From NCBI GenBank assembly GCA_017507385.1, contig JAFWAX010000016.1:1-39259 (forward strand): a stretch of 39,259 nucleotides of DNA. The letters are read 5' to 3'. Positions 22,615 to 30,407 of this stretch are shown piece after piece. A program made the position numbers and the translations under genes. The DNA comes from Bacteroidaceae bacterium (lineage in GTDB: Bacteria > Bacteroidota > Bacteroidia > Bacteroidales > Bacteroidaceae). Each line of letters begins with the position of its first letter. The stretch's first letter is position 1. The notes below the pieces were generated by a model. That model saw only the letters and a list, made by a program, of their open reading frames with translations. It ran no database searches and was not told where the DNA came from.

Positions 22615-23127
22615 TTATGTGGTAAATGTTCTTTTCTTAATAAATTTGTACACATTTATATGATGTCTTTCACCATTCATTATCGTTCCATCGTTTATTC
22701 TTCTTTCATATACGAAACCGTTTTTTTCCAATACTTTAGTTGATGCAACATTAGGCTCGTACACACTTCCTGTGATTTGGTGGAGATTTAGTTCCTCGAA
22801 TGCGATGTGGCAAGCGACACTTACTGCCTTGGTCATAATCCCCTTTGACCAATAGTTTGTTAAGAGCATGTAGCCGATATCTCCTTCGTCATTACCGTTC
22901 TTTTCCACCGAGATGCTGCCGATTATTTCATCTTCGAAAACAATGGCACGAAAGACACCTTCTTTTCCGTCTAGCTCGCTCACCATCGTCAACCAAGCGA
23001 CAGCATCTTCTTCTTTATATGGGTATGGCAATCTGTCCGACAGAAAAGTTCTATCCACAGTATTACACAGGTGCATCAATCCTTCTTTGTCCTCCATCTC
23101 CCATCTCCTAATAGTCGCTTCTTTCAT
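22615..23127 (-). CDS. GNAT family N-acetyltransferase (RimJ/RimL-like)
   Basis: The 170-residue protein has the GNAT fold. It begins ATIRRWEMEDKEGLMHL; motif A strands are FRAIVFEDEIIGSISV and DIGYMLLTNYWSKGIMTKAV (acetyl-CoA loop in place of the classic RGxGxG). The C-terminal part is INLHQ-like: LNLHQITGSVYEPNVASTKVLEKNGFVYERR. This order is typical of RimJ/RimL and other protein or small-molecule acetyltransferases. The substrate is unknown. It is a single gene on the minus strand, with the EamA gene downstream. Confidence 0.88.
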   Translation of the reverse strand: MKEATIRRWEMEDKEGLMHLCNTVDRTFLSDRLPYPYKEEDAVAWLTMVSELDGKEGVFRAIVFEDEIIGSISVEKNGNDEGDIGYMLLTNYWSKGIMTKAVSVACHIAFEELNLHQITGSVYEPNVASTKVLEKNGFVYERRINDGTIMNGERHHINVYKFIKKRTFTT

Positions 23128-23194
23128 CGTACTACAAAATATAATTTATGAATAGTTCATGGTTAATTCCTGAAAATTTGTGTTTCTGTATTTC

Positions 23195-23317
23195 TTATCT
23201 CCGTTGTGTCGGTTTCTGTATCGGCAGTTCCTTACAGTTCACACGCCCGAGTTCGGAGGTATATTCGTGGTCGTCAATCCCAGCGATGTGTTGTGCAAAG
23301 CCTTGTTGAGTTGCCAT
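23195..23317 (-). CDS. Small ORF (40 aa) directly behind truA, unknown
   Basis: An ATG at 23317 follows the truA stop after only 3 nt. The frame is 41 codons and ends TAA at 23195. The peptide begins MATQQGFAQHIAGIDDHEY and ends KELPIQKPTQRR; it has one Cys and no signal peptide or helix of membrane type. The tight spacing suggests translational coupling with truA. I recognise no family. It may be a real small protein or the remnant of a longer gene whose 3' part was lost. Confidence 0.35.
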   Translation of the reverse strand: MATQQGFAQHIAGIDDHEYTSELGRVNCKELPIQKPTQRR

Positions 23318-23320
23318 GGT

Positions 23321-24067
23321 TTATATGTCGAATATTTCCTCTGGGTAGGTGACATCTGCCAAGAACAGGGCGTTGCCTGGCACAGATGTGCCTGCCGAGC
23401 AGCGGTCTTTCTTCTCGATGATTTCGCGGAACTGCTCGATGGTCAGCACGCCACGCCCCACGTCAAGCAGGGTGCCAACAATGGCGCGAACCATGTTGCG
23501 CAAGAAACGGTCGGCCGTGATGGTGAACTGCCACTTGATGGGGGAGAGTTGTTCCCAGCGTGCTGTGATGATGCGGCAGTTGTTGGTCTTCACGTCGGTA
23601 TGGAGCTTGGAGAAGGAAGTGAAGTCGATGTAGTCGAACAGCGTCTGTGCCGCCTCGTTCATTTTGTTAAAGTCAAGCGGCTGAGGGAAGCGATAAGCAT
23701 ACGGCTCAAAAGGTGACTTCTCTGTGGTGATATAATAATGGTAGGTGCGCGAAGTGGCAGAGAAACGCGCATGAGCATCGTCCTTCACCTGCTGGATTTT
23801 ATGGATGACGATGTCTGGCGGCAGGAGCTTGTTCAGACGATAAGTCAGCTGTCCGTTGTCCGTCGTCTGTTGGCAATCAAAGTGCGCCACCATCAGAGAG
23901 GCATTCACTCCTGCGTCCGTCCGTCCGGCTCCTGTCACCTCGATGGGTTCGCGCAGCAAGGTGGAAAGTGCCTTGTTCAGCACCTCCTGCACGCTGATGC
24001 CGTTGGGCTGAATCTGCCAGCCGTGATAGCGTGCGCCGTCGTAGGATAGGTAGATGAAATAACGCAT
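23321..24067 (-). CDS. truA: tRNA pseudouridine(38-40) synthase TruA
   Basis: TruA converts uridines 38-40 of the tRNA anticodon arm to pseudouridine. The 248-residue protein begins [22 protein letters not shown]. The catalytic Asp is in [12 protein letters not shown]. Further family segments are [39 protein letters not shown] and [24 protein letters not shown]. It lies 3 nt downstream of the MATE gene in an operon. Odd: three 7-nt tandem repeats (23851-23871) are in frame at about residues 66-72 (QQTTDNGQ), just before LNKLLPPDI. They probably add a loop that homologues lack. Confidence 0.95.
   Translation of the reverse strand: MRYFIYLSYDGARYHGWQIQPNGISVQEVLNKALSTLLREPIEVTGAGRTDAGVNASLMVAHFDCQQTTDNGQLTYRLNKLLPPDIVIHKIQQVKDDAHARFSATSRTYHYYITTEKSPFEPYAYRFPQPLDFNKMNEAAQTLFDYIDFTSFSKLHTDVKTNNCRIITARWEQLSPIKWQFTITADRFLRNMVRAIVGTLLDVGRGVLTIEQFREIIEKKDRCSAGTSVPGNALFLADVTYPEEIFDI
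23851..23871. repeat. Three tandem 7-nt repeats inside truA
   Basis: On the plus strand the units are GTCCGTT, GTCCGTC and GTCTGTT. The 21 nt equal seven codons, so the frame is kept. Confidence 0.8.
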
Positions 24068-24070
24068 TTT

Positions 24071-25489
24071 CTACGGAGTTACTCGATTGTGGAAGAATAC
24101 ACGCTTCAGTGCGCTGGCCATGCGAGTGCGAGGCGCACGAATGCTAGCCTTGTTGCGATAGAAGTGCCACAGCATCAGGGCTGATGTGATGGTTGCGATA
24201 CCGTCTGCCGTCGTGATGCTAATCCACACTCCGTTTGTGCCCCATAGCTCAGGGAAAATCAAGAGGAAGGGCACAAGGAACACCAGCTGTCGGCTCACAG
24301 ACAGGAAGATGCTCTTCTTTGCCATGCCAATGCTCTGGAAGAAGTTGCCCACCACGATTTGAAAACCAACGATGGGCGACATGATGACGATGATTCGCAT
24401 GCCCGTGATGGCGAGTTCAGCGAGTTGTGGGTCGCTTGTGAACAGCATGACGGGATACTGAGGGAAAAATTCGCAGAGGATGAAAGAGAGGGTCATCGTG
24501 ACTGTGGCGAGGATGATTGCCTTCTTCAGCACTTCTGTCACGCGGTCAGGCTGCTGTGCGCCAAAGTTGAACCCGGCAATAGGCTGCATGCCCTGGCAGA
24601 TTCCCAAGACAACCATGACGAACAGGAAAGTGATGCCGTTCACGATTCCATAGGCAGCAATGGCCAGGTCGCCGCCATGCTTTGCCAGCCCTTTGTTGAT
24701 GAAAATGACCACCAGACACGCGCAGAGCTGCATGCAGAAGGGCGACATTCCGATAGAGATAATGTTCTTCACGATACGCTTCTTGAGCCCGTAAATGCCA
24801 GAGTGCAAATGGATTAGGTCTTTCTTGTTCGACAAAATCGTTATCACATAAATGAGCGAGAAAACCTGTGCGAGAATTGTGGCAATAGCCGCTCCCTTGA
24901 TGCCCATGCTGAACGTGAAGATGAACAGCGGGTCGAGAATGGCATTGATGATGACCGTAGCAATCGTGGCCGACATCGCCACATGAGGATGCCCGGTGCT
25001 TCGCAGGGCTGCATTAAGACCCAGAAAGAGATGCGTCACCACATTGCCATAGAGGATGATTTCCATGTAGTCGCGTGCATACATGATGGTGTTCTCCGAT
25101 GCGCCAAAGAACAGCAGCAGCGGGTCGATGAAGATGAGACCTAACACACCCACAACGATACCGATAATGACATTGAGCGACACGAGATTGCCCAGCACCC
25201 TTTCCGCCGTCTGATAGTCCTTCTGCCCCAGCTTGATAGAAATCATGGTCGAGCTTCCCACGCCCACCATCGCGCCAAAAGCGGCACTCAGGTTCATGAT
25301 GGGGAAGGTGACGGCCAGACCTCCCAGCGACAGCGTTCCCACATCAGGAATGTGCCCGATAAAGATACGGTCAACGATGTTGTATAGTGATGATGCCGTC
25401 ATCGCCACCACGGCAGGTATGGCATACTTGACGAGCAGTTCACCAATCGGCCTTGTTCCCAGCTCCTTTGTTCTGTTATCCTGTTGCAT
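24071..25489 (-). CDS. MATE family efflux transporter
   Basis: The 472-residue inner membrane protein has twelve helices in two bundles. It begins with a short polar segment (RTKELGTRPIGELLVKYAIPAVVAM) and then shows the MATE-type SLYNIVDRIFIGHIPDVGTL, GLAVTFPIMNLSAAFGAMVGVGSSTM, FLGLNAALRSTGHPHVAM and GICQGMQPIAGFNFGAQQPDRV. These proteins export drugs or metabolites using sodium or proton gradients; the substrate is not predictable. The gene heads the truA operon. Its promoter TAACTTTG is at 25523-25530 on the minus strand. Confidence 0.92.
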   Translation of the reverse strand: MQQDNRTKELGTRPIGELLVKYAIPAVVAMTASSLYNIVDRIFIGHIPDVGTLSLGGLAVTFPIMNLSAAFGAMVGVGSSTMISIKLGQKDYQTAERVLGNLVSLNVIIGIVVGVLGLIFIDPLLLFFGASENTIMYARDYMEIILYGNVVTHLFLGLNAALRSTGHPHVAMSATIATVIINAILDPLFIFTFSMGIKGAAIATILAQVFSLIYVITILSNKKDLIHLHSGIYGLKKRIVKNIISIGMSPFCMQLCACLVVIFINKGLAKHGGDLAIAAYGIVNGITFLFVMVVLGICQGMQPIAGFNFGAQQPDRVTEVLKKAIILATVTMTLSFILCEFFPQYPVMLFTSDPQLAELAITGMRIIVIMSPIVGFQIVVGNFFQSIGMAKKSIFLSVSRQLVFLVPFLLIFPELWGTNGVWISITTADGIATITSALMLWHFYRNKASIRAPRTRMASALKRVFFHNRVTP

Positions 25490-25522
25490 ACGCAGTTTAT
25501 GTCTTTAGCTTGAAAATCGCTG

Positions 25523-25530
25523 CAAAGTTA
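25523..25530 (-). promoter_or_regulatory. -7 promoter element of the MATE-truA operon
   Basis: On the minus strand TAACTTTG matches TAnnTTTG, 33 nt upstream of the MATE start codon. Confidence 0.6.
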
Positions 25531-25572
25531 CGCATTTTTTTTCACACATCAGTCCACTTCTCCGTTTTTGTG

Positions 25573-25620
25573 CATGGAGGCGAAGACCTGTCCGCTCGTC
25601 TTCGCCTCCATGTTGTTTTT
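25573..25620 (+). terminator. Orphan hairpin with T-run
   Basis: Arms 25573-25587 and 25598-25612 form a perfect 15-bp stem with a 10-nt loop, followed by TTGTTTTTA. It has the form of a plus-strand terminator, but no plus-strand gene lies upstream for 4.5 kb. Confidence 0.55.
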
Positions 25621-25840
25621 ATGCCTTCTTTCATCGCTGTTATGTTACACCCTTCATCGTAATTACGTTCCTTCGTTCACCTTCAAGTCGTTGATGAGAT
25701 AGAGCTTTTTCCTTTTCCTTCCCTCGCTTATCCCTTCTCAGTCCTCTTGCAGAGAGTGAGCTTGCAGCATGCCGTCTTTCAAAAACAAGCGCTCCTTCTG
25801 GTGAAAAACAGAGAAACAGATAAAAAACACGCCCTAAACC

Positions 25841-25870
25841 TTGCCCCTTGAAAATAATTGACTACTTTTG
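25841..25870 (+). promoter_or_regulatory. Promoter of the 45-aa ORF
   Basis: TTG at 25841-25843 and TACTTTTG at 25863-25870 are separated by 19 nt, as expected for the Bacteroidetes -33/-7 pair. Confidence 0.5.
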
Positions 25871-25913
25871 CCTTATGAAGGAATATTAGTGTTAGAATTA
25901 TTGTATCCGAGGA

Positions 25914-26051
25914 ATGACGAAACTGGAAAAGTTATATAGTGTTATTGAAACCTCACGTGAAGTTGGAGTGGAGCTTCCAATGGAAGTGCTTCGACAGGTT
26001 GAGGTATTGGGCATGAATGTGTTTGATGACTTTTTTGCAAATCTGCGCTAA
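25914..26051 (+). CDS. Small ORF (45 aa), unknown
   Basis: The frame encodes 45 residues: MTKLEKLYSVIETSREVGV, then ELPMEVLRQVEVLG and NVFDDFFANLR. It looks like an amphipathic helical peptide with Leu/Val heptads. A well-formed promoter lies 44 nt upstream, GAGG precedes the ATG closely, and the palindromic cluster at 26080-26148 follows. The opening recalls the N-terminus of longer Bacteroidetes hypothetical proteins, so it may be a truncated remnant. Function unknown. Confidence 0.45.
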   Translation: MTKLEKLYSVIETSREVGVELPMEVLRQVEVLGMNVFDDFFANLR

Positions 26052-26250
26052 AAAAAAGAAATTTTTATGGAAAAGGAAAAAGCGTACCCCTCGGGTCCGC
26101 CATACCGTACCCCTCGGGTCCACCTCGTCGGACCCGAGGGGTACGCTTGAAAAGTACTATAAATAGATGATGTGTTTAACAAAAACAGCAATTGGTGTGG
26201 AAGGGGGAAAGGAATGTATGCTTTTGTTGTGTGTGTTTATCGCTTTTTTC
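26052..26250. other. Spacer with palindromic cluster
   Basis: Between the two small ORFs. It contains the three-unit palindromic repeat (26080-26148) and an A/T-rich stretch; no gene is visible. Confidence 0.5.
26080..26148. repeat. Three-unit palindromic repeat, 23-nt pitch, second cluster
   Basis: Units begin at 26083, 26106 and 26129 (CGTACCCCTCGGGTCCG, CGTACCCCTCGGGTCCA, then inverted CGGACCCGAGGGGTACG). The first and third units with flanks make a perfect 20-bp inverted repeat (26080-26099 with 26129-26148). Layout, pitch and the first spacer (CCATAC; CCATGC in the other cluster) match 21371-21433. Confidence 0.9.
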
Positions 26251-26281
26251 TTGTAACCTATTTCTTTTTTTATTATATTTG
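26251..26281 (+). promoter_or_regulatory. Promoter of the 48-aa membrane peptide gene
   Basis: TTG at 26251-26253 and TATATTTG at 26274-26281 are separated by 20 nt, matching the Bacteroidetes -33/-7 layout. The leader would be about 95 nt. Confidence 0.55.
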
Positions 26282-26381
26282 GCGCAAAGAAAGAAAAATT
26301 GTAAATAAAGAAGCACATTAATACCATCTTGGCTGTTCGCTATATAGGATTGGCAAGAGTTAAAGTAAGGAGGATTGGTCT

Positions 26382-26528
26382 ATGTTGTTATTAATCGGAA
26401 TTGTCTGCTGGCTTATCGTAACATTACTGTGTACATTAGCCGTATCGTTAGAGCTGTTTATATTCACATGTATCTTTATAGTCGCTTGTATTATTTCCAT
26501 AATTATTAACCCAGGCGTACAAGGCTGA
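26382..26528 (+). CDS. Small hydrophobic membrane protein (48 aa), unknown
   Basis: The ATG at 26382 is preceded by AAGGAGGA at 26367-26374, 8 nt from its last G to the ATG, one of only three strong Shine-Dalgarno sites noted in this window. The 48 residues are almost entirely hydrophobic: MLLLIGIVCWLIVTLLCTLA, then a lone Glu, FIFTCIFIVACIISIII and a short polar end NPGVQG. This could be two short helices around Glu24 or one long one. Cysteines at 9, 17, 30 and 36 face the membrane. A promoter, leader and terminator of its own surround it. I recognise no family. Small hydrophobic toxins and regulators of membrane complexes look similar, but nothing decides between them. Confidence 0.7.
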   Translation: MLLLIGIVCWLIVTLLCTLAVSLELFIFTCIFIVACIISIIINPGVQG

Positions 26529-26552
26529 ATTTATGCCAGATTGTAACTTTTA

Positions 26553-26585
26553 GCAGGTGTGCTTGTGTGGCACACCTGTTCTTTT
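26553..26585 (+). terminator. Terminator of the 48-aa membrane peptide gene
   Basis: An 8-bp stem (26554-26561 with 26571-26578) plus one G-T pair is followed by TTCTTTTT. It starts 25 nt after the stop codon. Confidence 0.75.
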
Positions 26586-26633
26586 TGGCAACAATAGGTT
26601 GATATGCCAATGCCTAATCAGGAGGGCAACAAT

Positions 26634-26667
26634 AAAAGGCGGATACGAAATTTCGTGTCCGCCTTTT
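26634..26667 (-). terminator. Terminator of the S9 peptidase operon
   Basis: Two 17-nt arms (26634-26650 and 26651-26667) pair throughout with one wobble. On the minus strand the hairpin ends in CCTTTTATTG. It follows the S9 peptidase stop by 24 nt. Confidence 0.75.
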
Positions 26668-26691
26668 GCCTTATGTAATCGTGTGTGGGTT

Positions 26692-28836
26692 TTATTTTAC
26701 TTCGTTCCATGCTGGTGGCTCTACGCCCAGCAGGTTTTTGACGAAGAAGTCGTAGCGCTTGTGCTCTCCATAGGATTCGCCCATGGTGTGGCGTGCGCCT
26801 GGGAGGAGGATGAACTCGAAGTCTTTGTTGGCCTTGATGAGGGCGTTAACAACTTGGTAGGATGAAGAGGGGTCGACATTGTCGTCCATCTCGCCTACGA
26901 CGAGCATGAGCTTGCCTTTCAGGTTCTTGGCGTTCTCTACGTTGGAGCAGTCGATGTAGGACTGGTCGATGGGGTAGCCCATCCACTGCTCGTTCCACCA
27001 GATTTTGTCCATGCGGTTGTCGTGGCATCCGCAGGCTGCATAGGCTGCCTTGTAGAAGTCGCCGTGGAAGAGGAGGGCGCCAAGGGCTTCCTGTCCACCG
27101 GCTGAACAGCCGTAGATGCCTACGCGGTCGAGGTCCATGTATGGATATTTCTCTGCTGCAGCTTTCATCCATGCGATGCGGTCGGGGAAGCCTGCGTCTT
27201 TGAGGTTCTTGTAGCAGACTTGCTCGAAGTCGAGGTTGCGGAATGAGGTGGTCATGCCGTCGAGCTGCACGACGATGAAGCCGAGCTCGGCAAGGTCAGC
27301 GAGGTTGTAGAGCCATGGGGTGAATGTCTTGGGCACGTACTGGTCGCCGGGACCTGAGTAGATGTATTCGATGACTGGGTACTTCTTGTTGGGGTCGAAG
27401 TTGCTTGGACGCTGGATGATGCCCCACATGTCGGTCTTGCCGTCACGTCCGGGAGCTACGAATACTTCGGGTGCTTTCCAGCCTGTGCTTTCGAGCTTGC
27501 TGATGTTGGCAGTCTCGAGGGTGGAGATGAGCTTGCCGTCTTTGAGCGAGCGAAGCACGGTGACTGGTGCTTGGTCAACTGTTGAATAAGTGTCAACCAG
27601 CACGTTCTTCTCGATGTTGATGGTGGCGCTGTGGTTAGCACGTTCTGGAGTGAGCTCGACAAGGTTCTTGCCGTTCATGTCGATGCGGTAGTAGTGGATG
27701 TTGTAGGGGTCTTCTTCTGCTATCTTGCCATCGAAGCTGGATGCTGCCACACCCATGTTCTTGCAGTTCATGCCATTGGCTGAGAAGATGATGTAGCCTT
27801 TTCCTTTTTCGTCAATTTCGGCATGCTGTACGTTGCGCACCCAGTATTCGCCTTTGGTGATTTGTGTGAGCTTGTCTTTCTTTCTGTCGTAGAGATAAAG
27901 ATGTGCGTGTCCGTCGCGGTCGCTCTTCCAGAGGATATGGTTCTCGCTGAGGTTGCGGCGGAGGTTGCGTGAGTAGGCTACGTATTTGTCGTTCTTCTCT
28001 TCGATGAGGGTCTTGACGTTGCCCTCGAGGTCCATTTCAAGGATGCGGAAGGTTTTGTGTCCGCGTTCGTTGAACTCGAAGGTTAGGGTCTTGTTGTTTT
28101 TGTCCCATCGGGGTGATGTGACGTCGTATTGGCTCTTGAAGAGGTCTGTTGACTTGGGGTAGATGGTGCGCTTGTTCTCTACATCGACAACTACAGGTAT
28201 GCGGTAGTTGAGGGAGTCGCCCGGCTTTGCATACTCTTGCTGTGAGTAGATGGGCTGCACCTGGTTGGATGGAGAGGAGAGGGTGTAGGTGACGAAGCGC
28301 TTGGGTGCTGGCTTGATGAGCACTGTTGCGTAGTACTTTCCGTCTGGTGACCATGTGCCCCATGAGGAGTAGTAGCAGGTGTCTACGCCGTCGGCTGTCA
28401 GCTGCACGCTGTTTGCGTCGTCTCTGCCGCTGACGAGGTGCAGGTTGTTTGCTTTATGTATGATGAATGTGTTTTTGTTGACGGGGTTCTCGGCTCTTCC
28501 GTCTTTCTCGTCGCGTACAACCATCCAGTGCACTCCGCTGCCTCCTCCTCTGTATTCGGGACGGCGGCGTGTCTCAGGGTTGCTGATTTGCTTCTTGTCG
28601 CCTGTTGCGATGTCTACTTCGTACCAAACGGTGCTGTCGCCGTTGAAGGTGGAGTATGTGAAGCTGTTGCCTGAGGCGTTGCGTGGAAAGCGTACGTTGA
28701 CGCTTCCGTTGGTCATTTTGTTGGAATACTTGCCTCGGATGGCAAAGGCGTTCTTGTAGTCTTGCGCTGTGCCTTGCGCATTGACAATCTGTGTGATAGA
28801 TGTCAGTGCCACTAACGTAAAGATAAGTTTTTTCAT
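26692..28836 (-). CDS. S9 family serine peptidase (dipeptidyl peptidase IV-like)
   Basis: The 714-residue exported enzyme, counted from the ATG at 28836, starts with a signal peptide (MKKLIFTLVALTSITQIVNAQ). An upstream in-frame start in the longer frame lies inside the preceding gene and is rejected. The N-terminal ~430 residues form a DPP IV-type beta-propeller (GTWSPDGKYYATVLI and others). The C-terminal alpha/beta hydrolase has YPVIEYIYSGPGDQ, the nucleophile Ser in GIYGCSAGGQEALG (GxSxG, but not the GWSYGG of classical DPP IV), the Asp in GEMDDNVDP and the His in PGARHTMGE. It would cleave dipeptides or short peptides in the periplasm. It is the last gene of the DUF6057 operon, 26 nt behind the second DUF6057 gene. 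Confidence 0.92.
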   Translation of the reverse strand: MKKLIFTLVALTSITQIVNAQGTAQDYKNAFAIRGKYSNKMTNGSVNVRFPRNASGNSFTYSTFNGDSTVWYEVDIATGDKKQISNPETRRRPEYRGGGSGVHWMVVRDEKDGRAENPVNKNTFIIHKANNLHLVSGRDDANSVQLTADGVDTCYYSSWGTWSPDGKYYATVLIKPAPKRFVTYTLSSPSNQVQPIYSQQEYAKPGDSLNYRIPVVVDVENKRTIYPKSTDLFKSQYDVTSPRWDKNNKTLTFEFNERGHKTFRILEMDLEGNVKTLIEEKNDKYVAYSRNLRRNLSENHILWKSDRDGHAHLYLYDRKKDKLTQITKGEYWVRNVQHAEIDEKGKGYIIFSANGMNCKNMGVAASSFDGKIAEEDPYNIHYYRIDMNGKNLVELTPERANHSATINIEKNVLVDTYSTVDQAPVTVLRSLKDGKLISTLETANISKLESTGWKAPEVFVAPGRDGKTDMWGIIQRPSNFDPNKKYPVIEYIYSGPGDQYVPKTFTPWLYNLADLAELGFIVVQLDGMTTSFRNLDFEQVCYKNLKDAGFPDRIAWMKAAAEKYPYMDLDRVGIYGCSAGGQEALGALLFHGDFYKAAYAACGCHDNRMDKIWWNEQWMGYPIDQSYIDCSNVENAKNLKGKLMLVVGEMDDNVDPSSSYQVVNALIKANKDFEFILLPGARHTMGESYGEHKRYDFFVKNLLGVEPPAWNEVK

Positions 28837-28862
28837 TGTTTTGTTTTTATTTATATAGCTGA

Positions 28863-30407
28863 TTAGTAAAAATTTAAGTCGAGGCAGAAATAGTAATACC
28901 ACCAGTAGGTGTCGCCATACACACTTTTCAAGCGTTTTCCCATCTCTGTATGGTCGATGTTAGCTTGTTGAAGCTGATTGTAATCTCGTACAAACTGGTT
29001 GTATTTGTTGGCAATAGGGACATCAAACTTGAATTTGTCAAGGATGATAGGAGAATTTTCATCTGTTCCAAGCAGAATTGCCCCTTCTTGGTATAATGCA
29101 GGTACGGGTTGGTTGGGATGATTATTTACATAATTGTAGAAATGAACACAAAAAGCATAAGCCTCTTTATGCCAGAGGGATGTACAAATGGCAATGTCTT
29201 CCCCAAAAGGGGTATGCGAATGATTTTGTTCTGAAAAAAGTTTTAGAAAACCGAGGATATACTTTTCACAGAGTCCATTATCACCATCAAGTTTGTTTTT
29301 CATTCCATTATTCGTGATTGGGCTAATTGTTTGAAACTCTTCGCTTTGTAGAAGCCGAGTGCTGCTTGCTATCCATGTTTCACGTTCTATTGCCCAATCG
29401 CGATAGAAAAGACTGGTTTTGAGCAGGGCTATATACTTGATGGCAACCTCGAATTCGTGGTTCATAATAGCGCTTCGAGCAAGCATTTTTAAGTTCCTGA
29501 AACTCTGGCCATATTGAACAGAGTTTTCCATTGCCCAACGATAGGAATAATTGAATAGACCAAAATGATAGTAGGCTAAAGGGGCGCCTAATAGGGATGT
29601 TTTCACTTTTAATGCATTGTCACCGTTGGATCGTATGCCGTTGTTGTCTGTTTTGAATATGTCTTTGATGCGGTTGGTATGCATCAAGGCTATATTTTTG
29701 TAGAGAACCATTAGGCGAGTATGCTCCTCATCTTTGCAGGCATGCATTTCATTTATAACGTCTTCAAATCTGAACTCGTCAAGGGCGCGATACATTCTCA
29801 TTTCATGGCGGAAATTCTTGTCTGTTAGGGTTACAAGAACGGAACTTTTGTGGTTGTTCAGTTTCCATGTGCCCAAGAAGAAGCTACATGCCGTAAAAAT
29901 TAAACATAGGATGAAAGATGTGGTGATGCTGTTTTTTTTGACAATATTAAATACATTGCCTATGTATTTGAGGGTAAAAGAACCGAGGGCAATAAATAAG
30001 GTGAGGATGGTAGGCTGGAAAGCGAATCCAGGACTTTTTGCATAGTAAATCCAATAGCCATAATCTAAGAGGTTGAATAACAAAAACAAAGACGGAAGAA
30101 GTGCTATTGGAGTCCACTTTCCTTTAATATGGAACAATTTAATGATCAGCAAGTAAATGATGCACCAAAAAGCAATAATGATGGTGCTTCCCAACCAGGG
30201 GTAGTAAAAGAACTGTGTTAAGTAGCACGATATCCAAGTACCCCATCCTCCATAGGAGTTAACCATGTCTTTCATGAAGGTGACGCCTTTGATGAAAACT
30301 TGGTTTTCCTGAATGGTATATAAATAATCTTCATTCGTCACAGGCAGCATGATGAATGCGACTATGGCGAATATAAAAAGACAAATGTATTTTGGCTTAA
30401 TTTTCAT
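28863..30407 (-). CDS. DUF6057-type membrane protein, short paralogue
   Basis: The 514-residue protein has an N-terminal helix (CLFIFAIVAFIMLPV), a periplasmic or loop segment with GGWGTWISCYLTQFFYYPWLG, and about five further helices to residue ~190. A soluble, helix-rich C-terminal half follows, with TPR-like pairs such as WAMENSVQYGQSFRNLKML and ARSAIMNHEFEVAIKYI. It ends YGDTYWWYYYFCLDLNFY. It is a clear paralogue of the 652-residue protein encoded at 31936-33894, but lacks about 140 residues of that protein's membrane part. I recall this family as DUF6057, of unknown function. Its ATG overlaps the end of the PD40 lipoprotein gene by 4 nt, so the two are translationally coupled. Confidence 0.78.
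   Translation of the reverse strand: MKIKPKYICLFIFAIVAFIMLPVTNEDYLYTIQENQVFIKGVTFMKDMVNSYGGWGTWISCYLTQFFYYPWLGSTIIIAFWCIIYLLIIKLFHIKGKWTPIALLPSLFLLFNLLDYGYWIYYAKSPGFAFQPTILTLFIALGSFTLKYIGNVFNIVKKNSITTSFILCLIFTACSFFLGTWKLNNHKSSVLVTLTDKNFRHEMRMYRALDEFRFEDVINEMHACKDEEHTRLMVLYKNIALMHTNRIKDIFKTDNNGIRSNGDNALKVKTSLLGAPLAYYHFGLFNYSYRWAMENSVQYGQSFRNLKMLARSAIMNHEFEVAIKYIALLKTSLFYRDWAIERETWIASSTRLLQSEEFQTISPITNNGMKNKLDGDNGLCEKYILGFLKLFSEQNHSHTPFGEDIAICTSLWHKEAYAFCVHFYNYVNNHPNQPVPALYQEGAILLGTDENSPIILDKFKFDVPIANKYNQFVRDYNQLQQANIDHTEMGKRLKSVYGDTYWWYYYFCLDLNFY

Larger units (their letters stand above)
25490..25840. other. Non-coding spacer upstream of the MATE gene
   Basis: It holds the MATE promoter (25523-25530) and a perfect 15-bp hairpin (25573-25612). 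I see no protein gene: the only longer frame has no start signal and overlaps the hairpin. Confidence 0.5.

Noticed and set aside
23180..23716. 178-codon plus-strand ORF
   Set aside because: Antisense to truA and to the 40-residue ORF; no promoter or ribosome binding site.
24359..24817. 152-codon plus-strand ORF rich in Asp and His
   Set aside because: Mirrors the membrane helices of the MATE gene on the other strand, which explains its odd composition.
25453..25662. 69-codon plus-strand ORF
   Set aside because: It overlaps the MATE promoter and the orphan hairpin, has no ribosome binding site, and encodes no recognisable protein.
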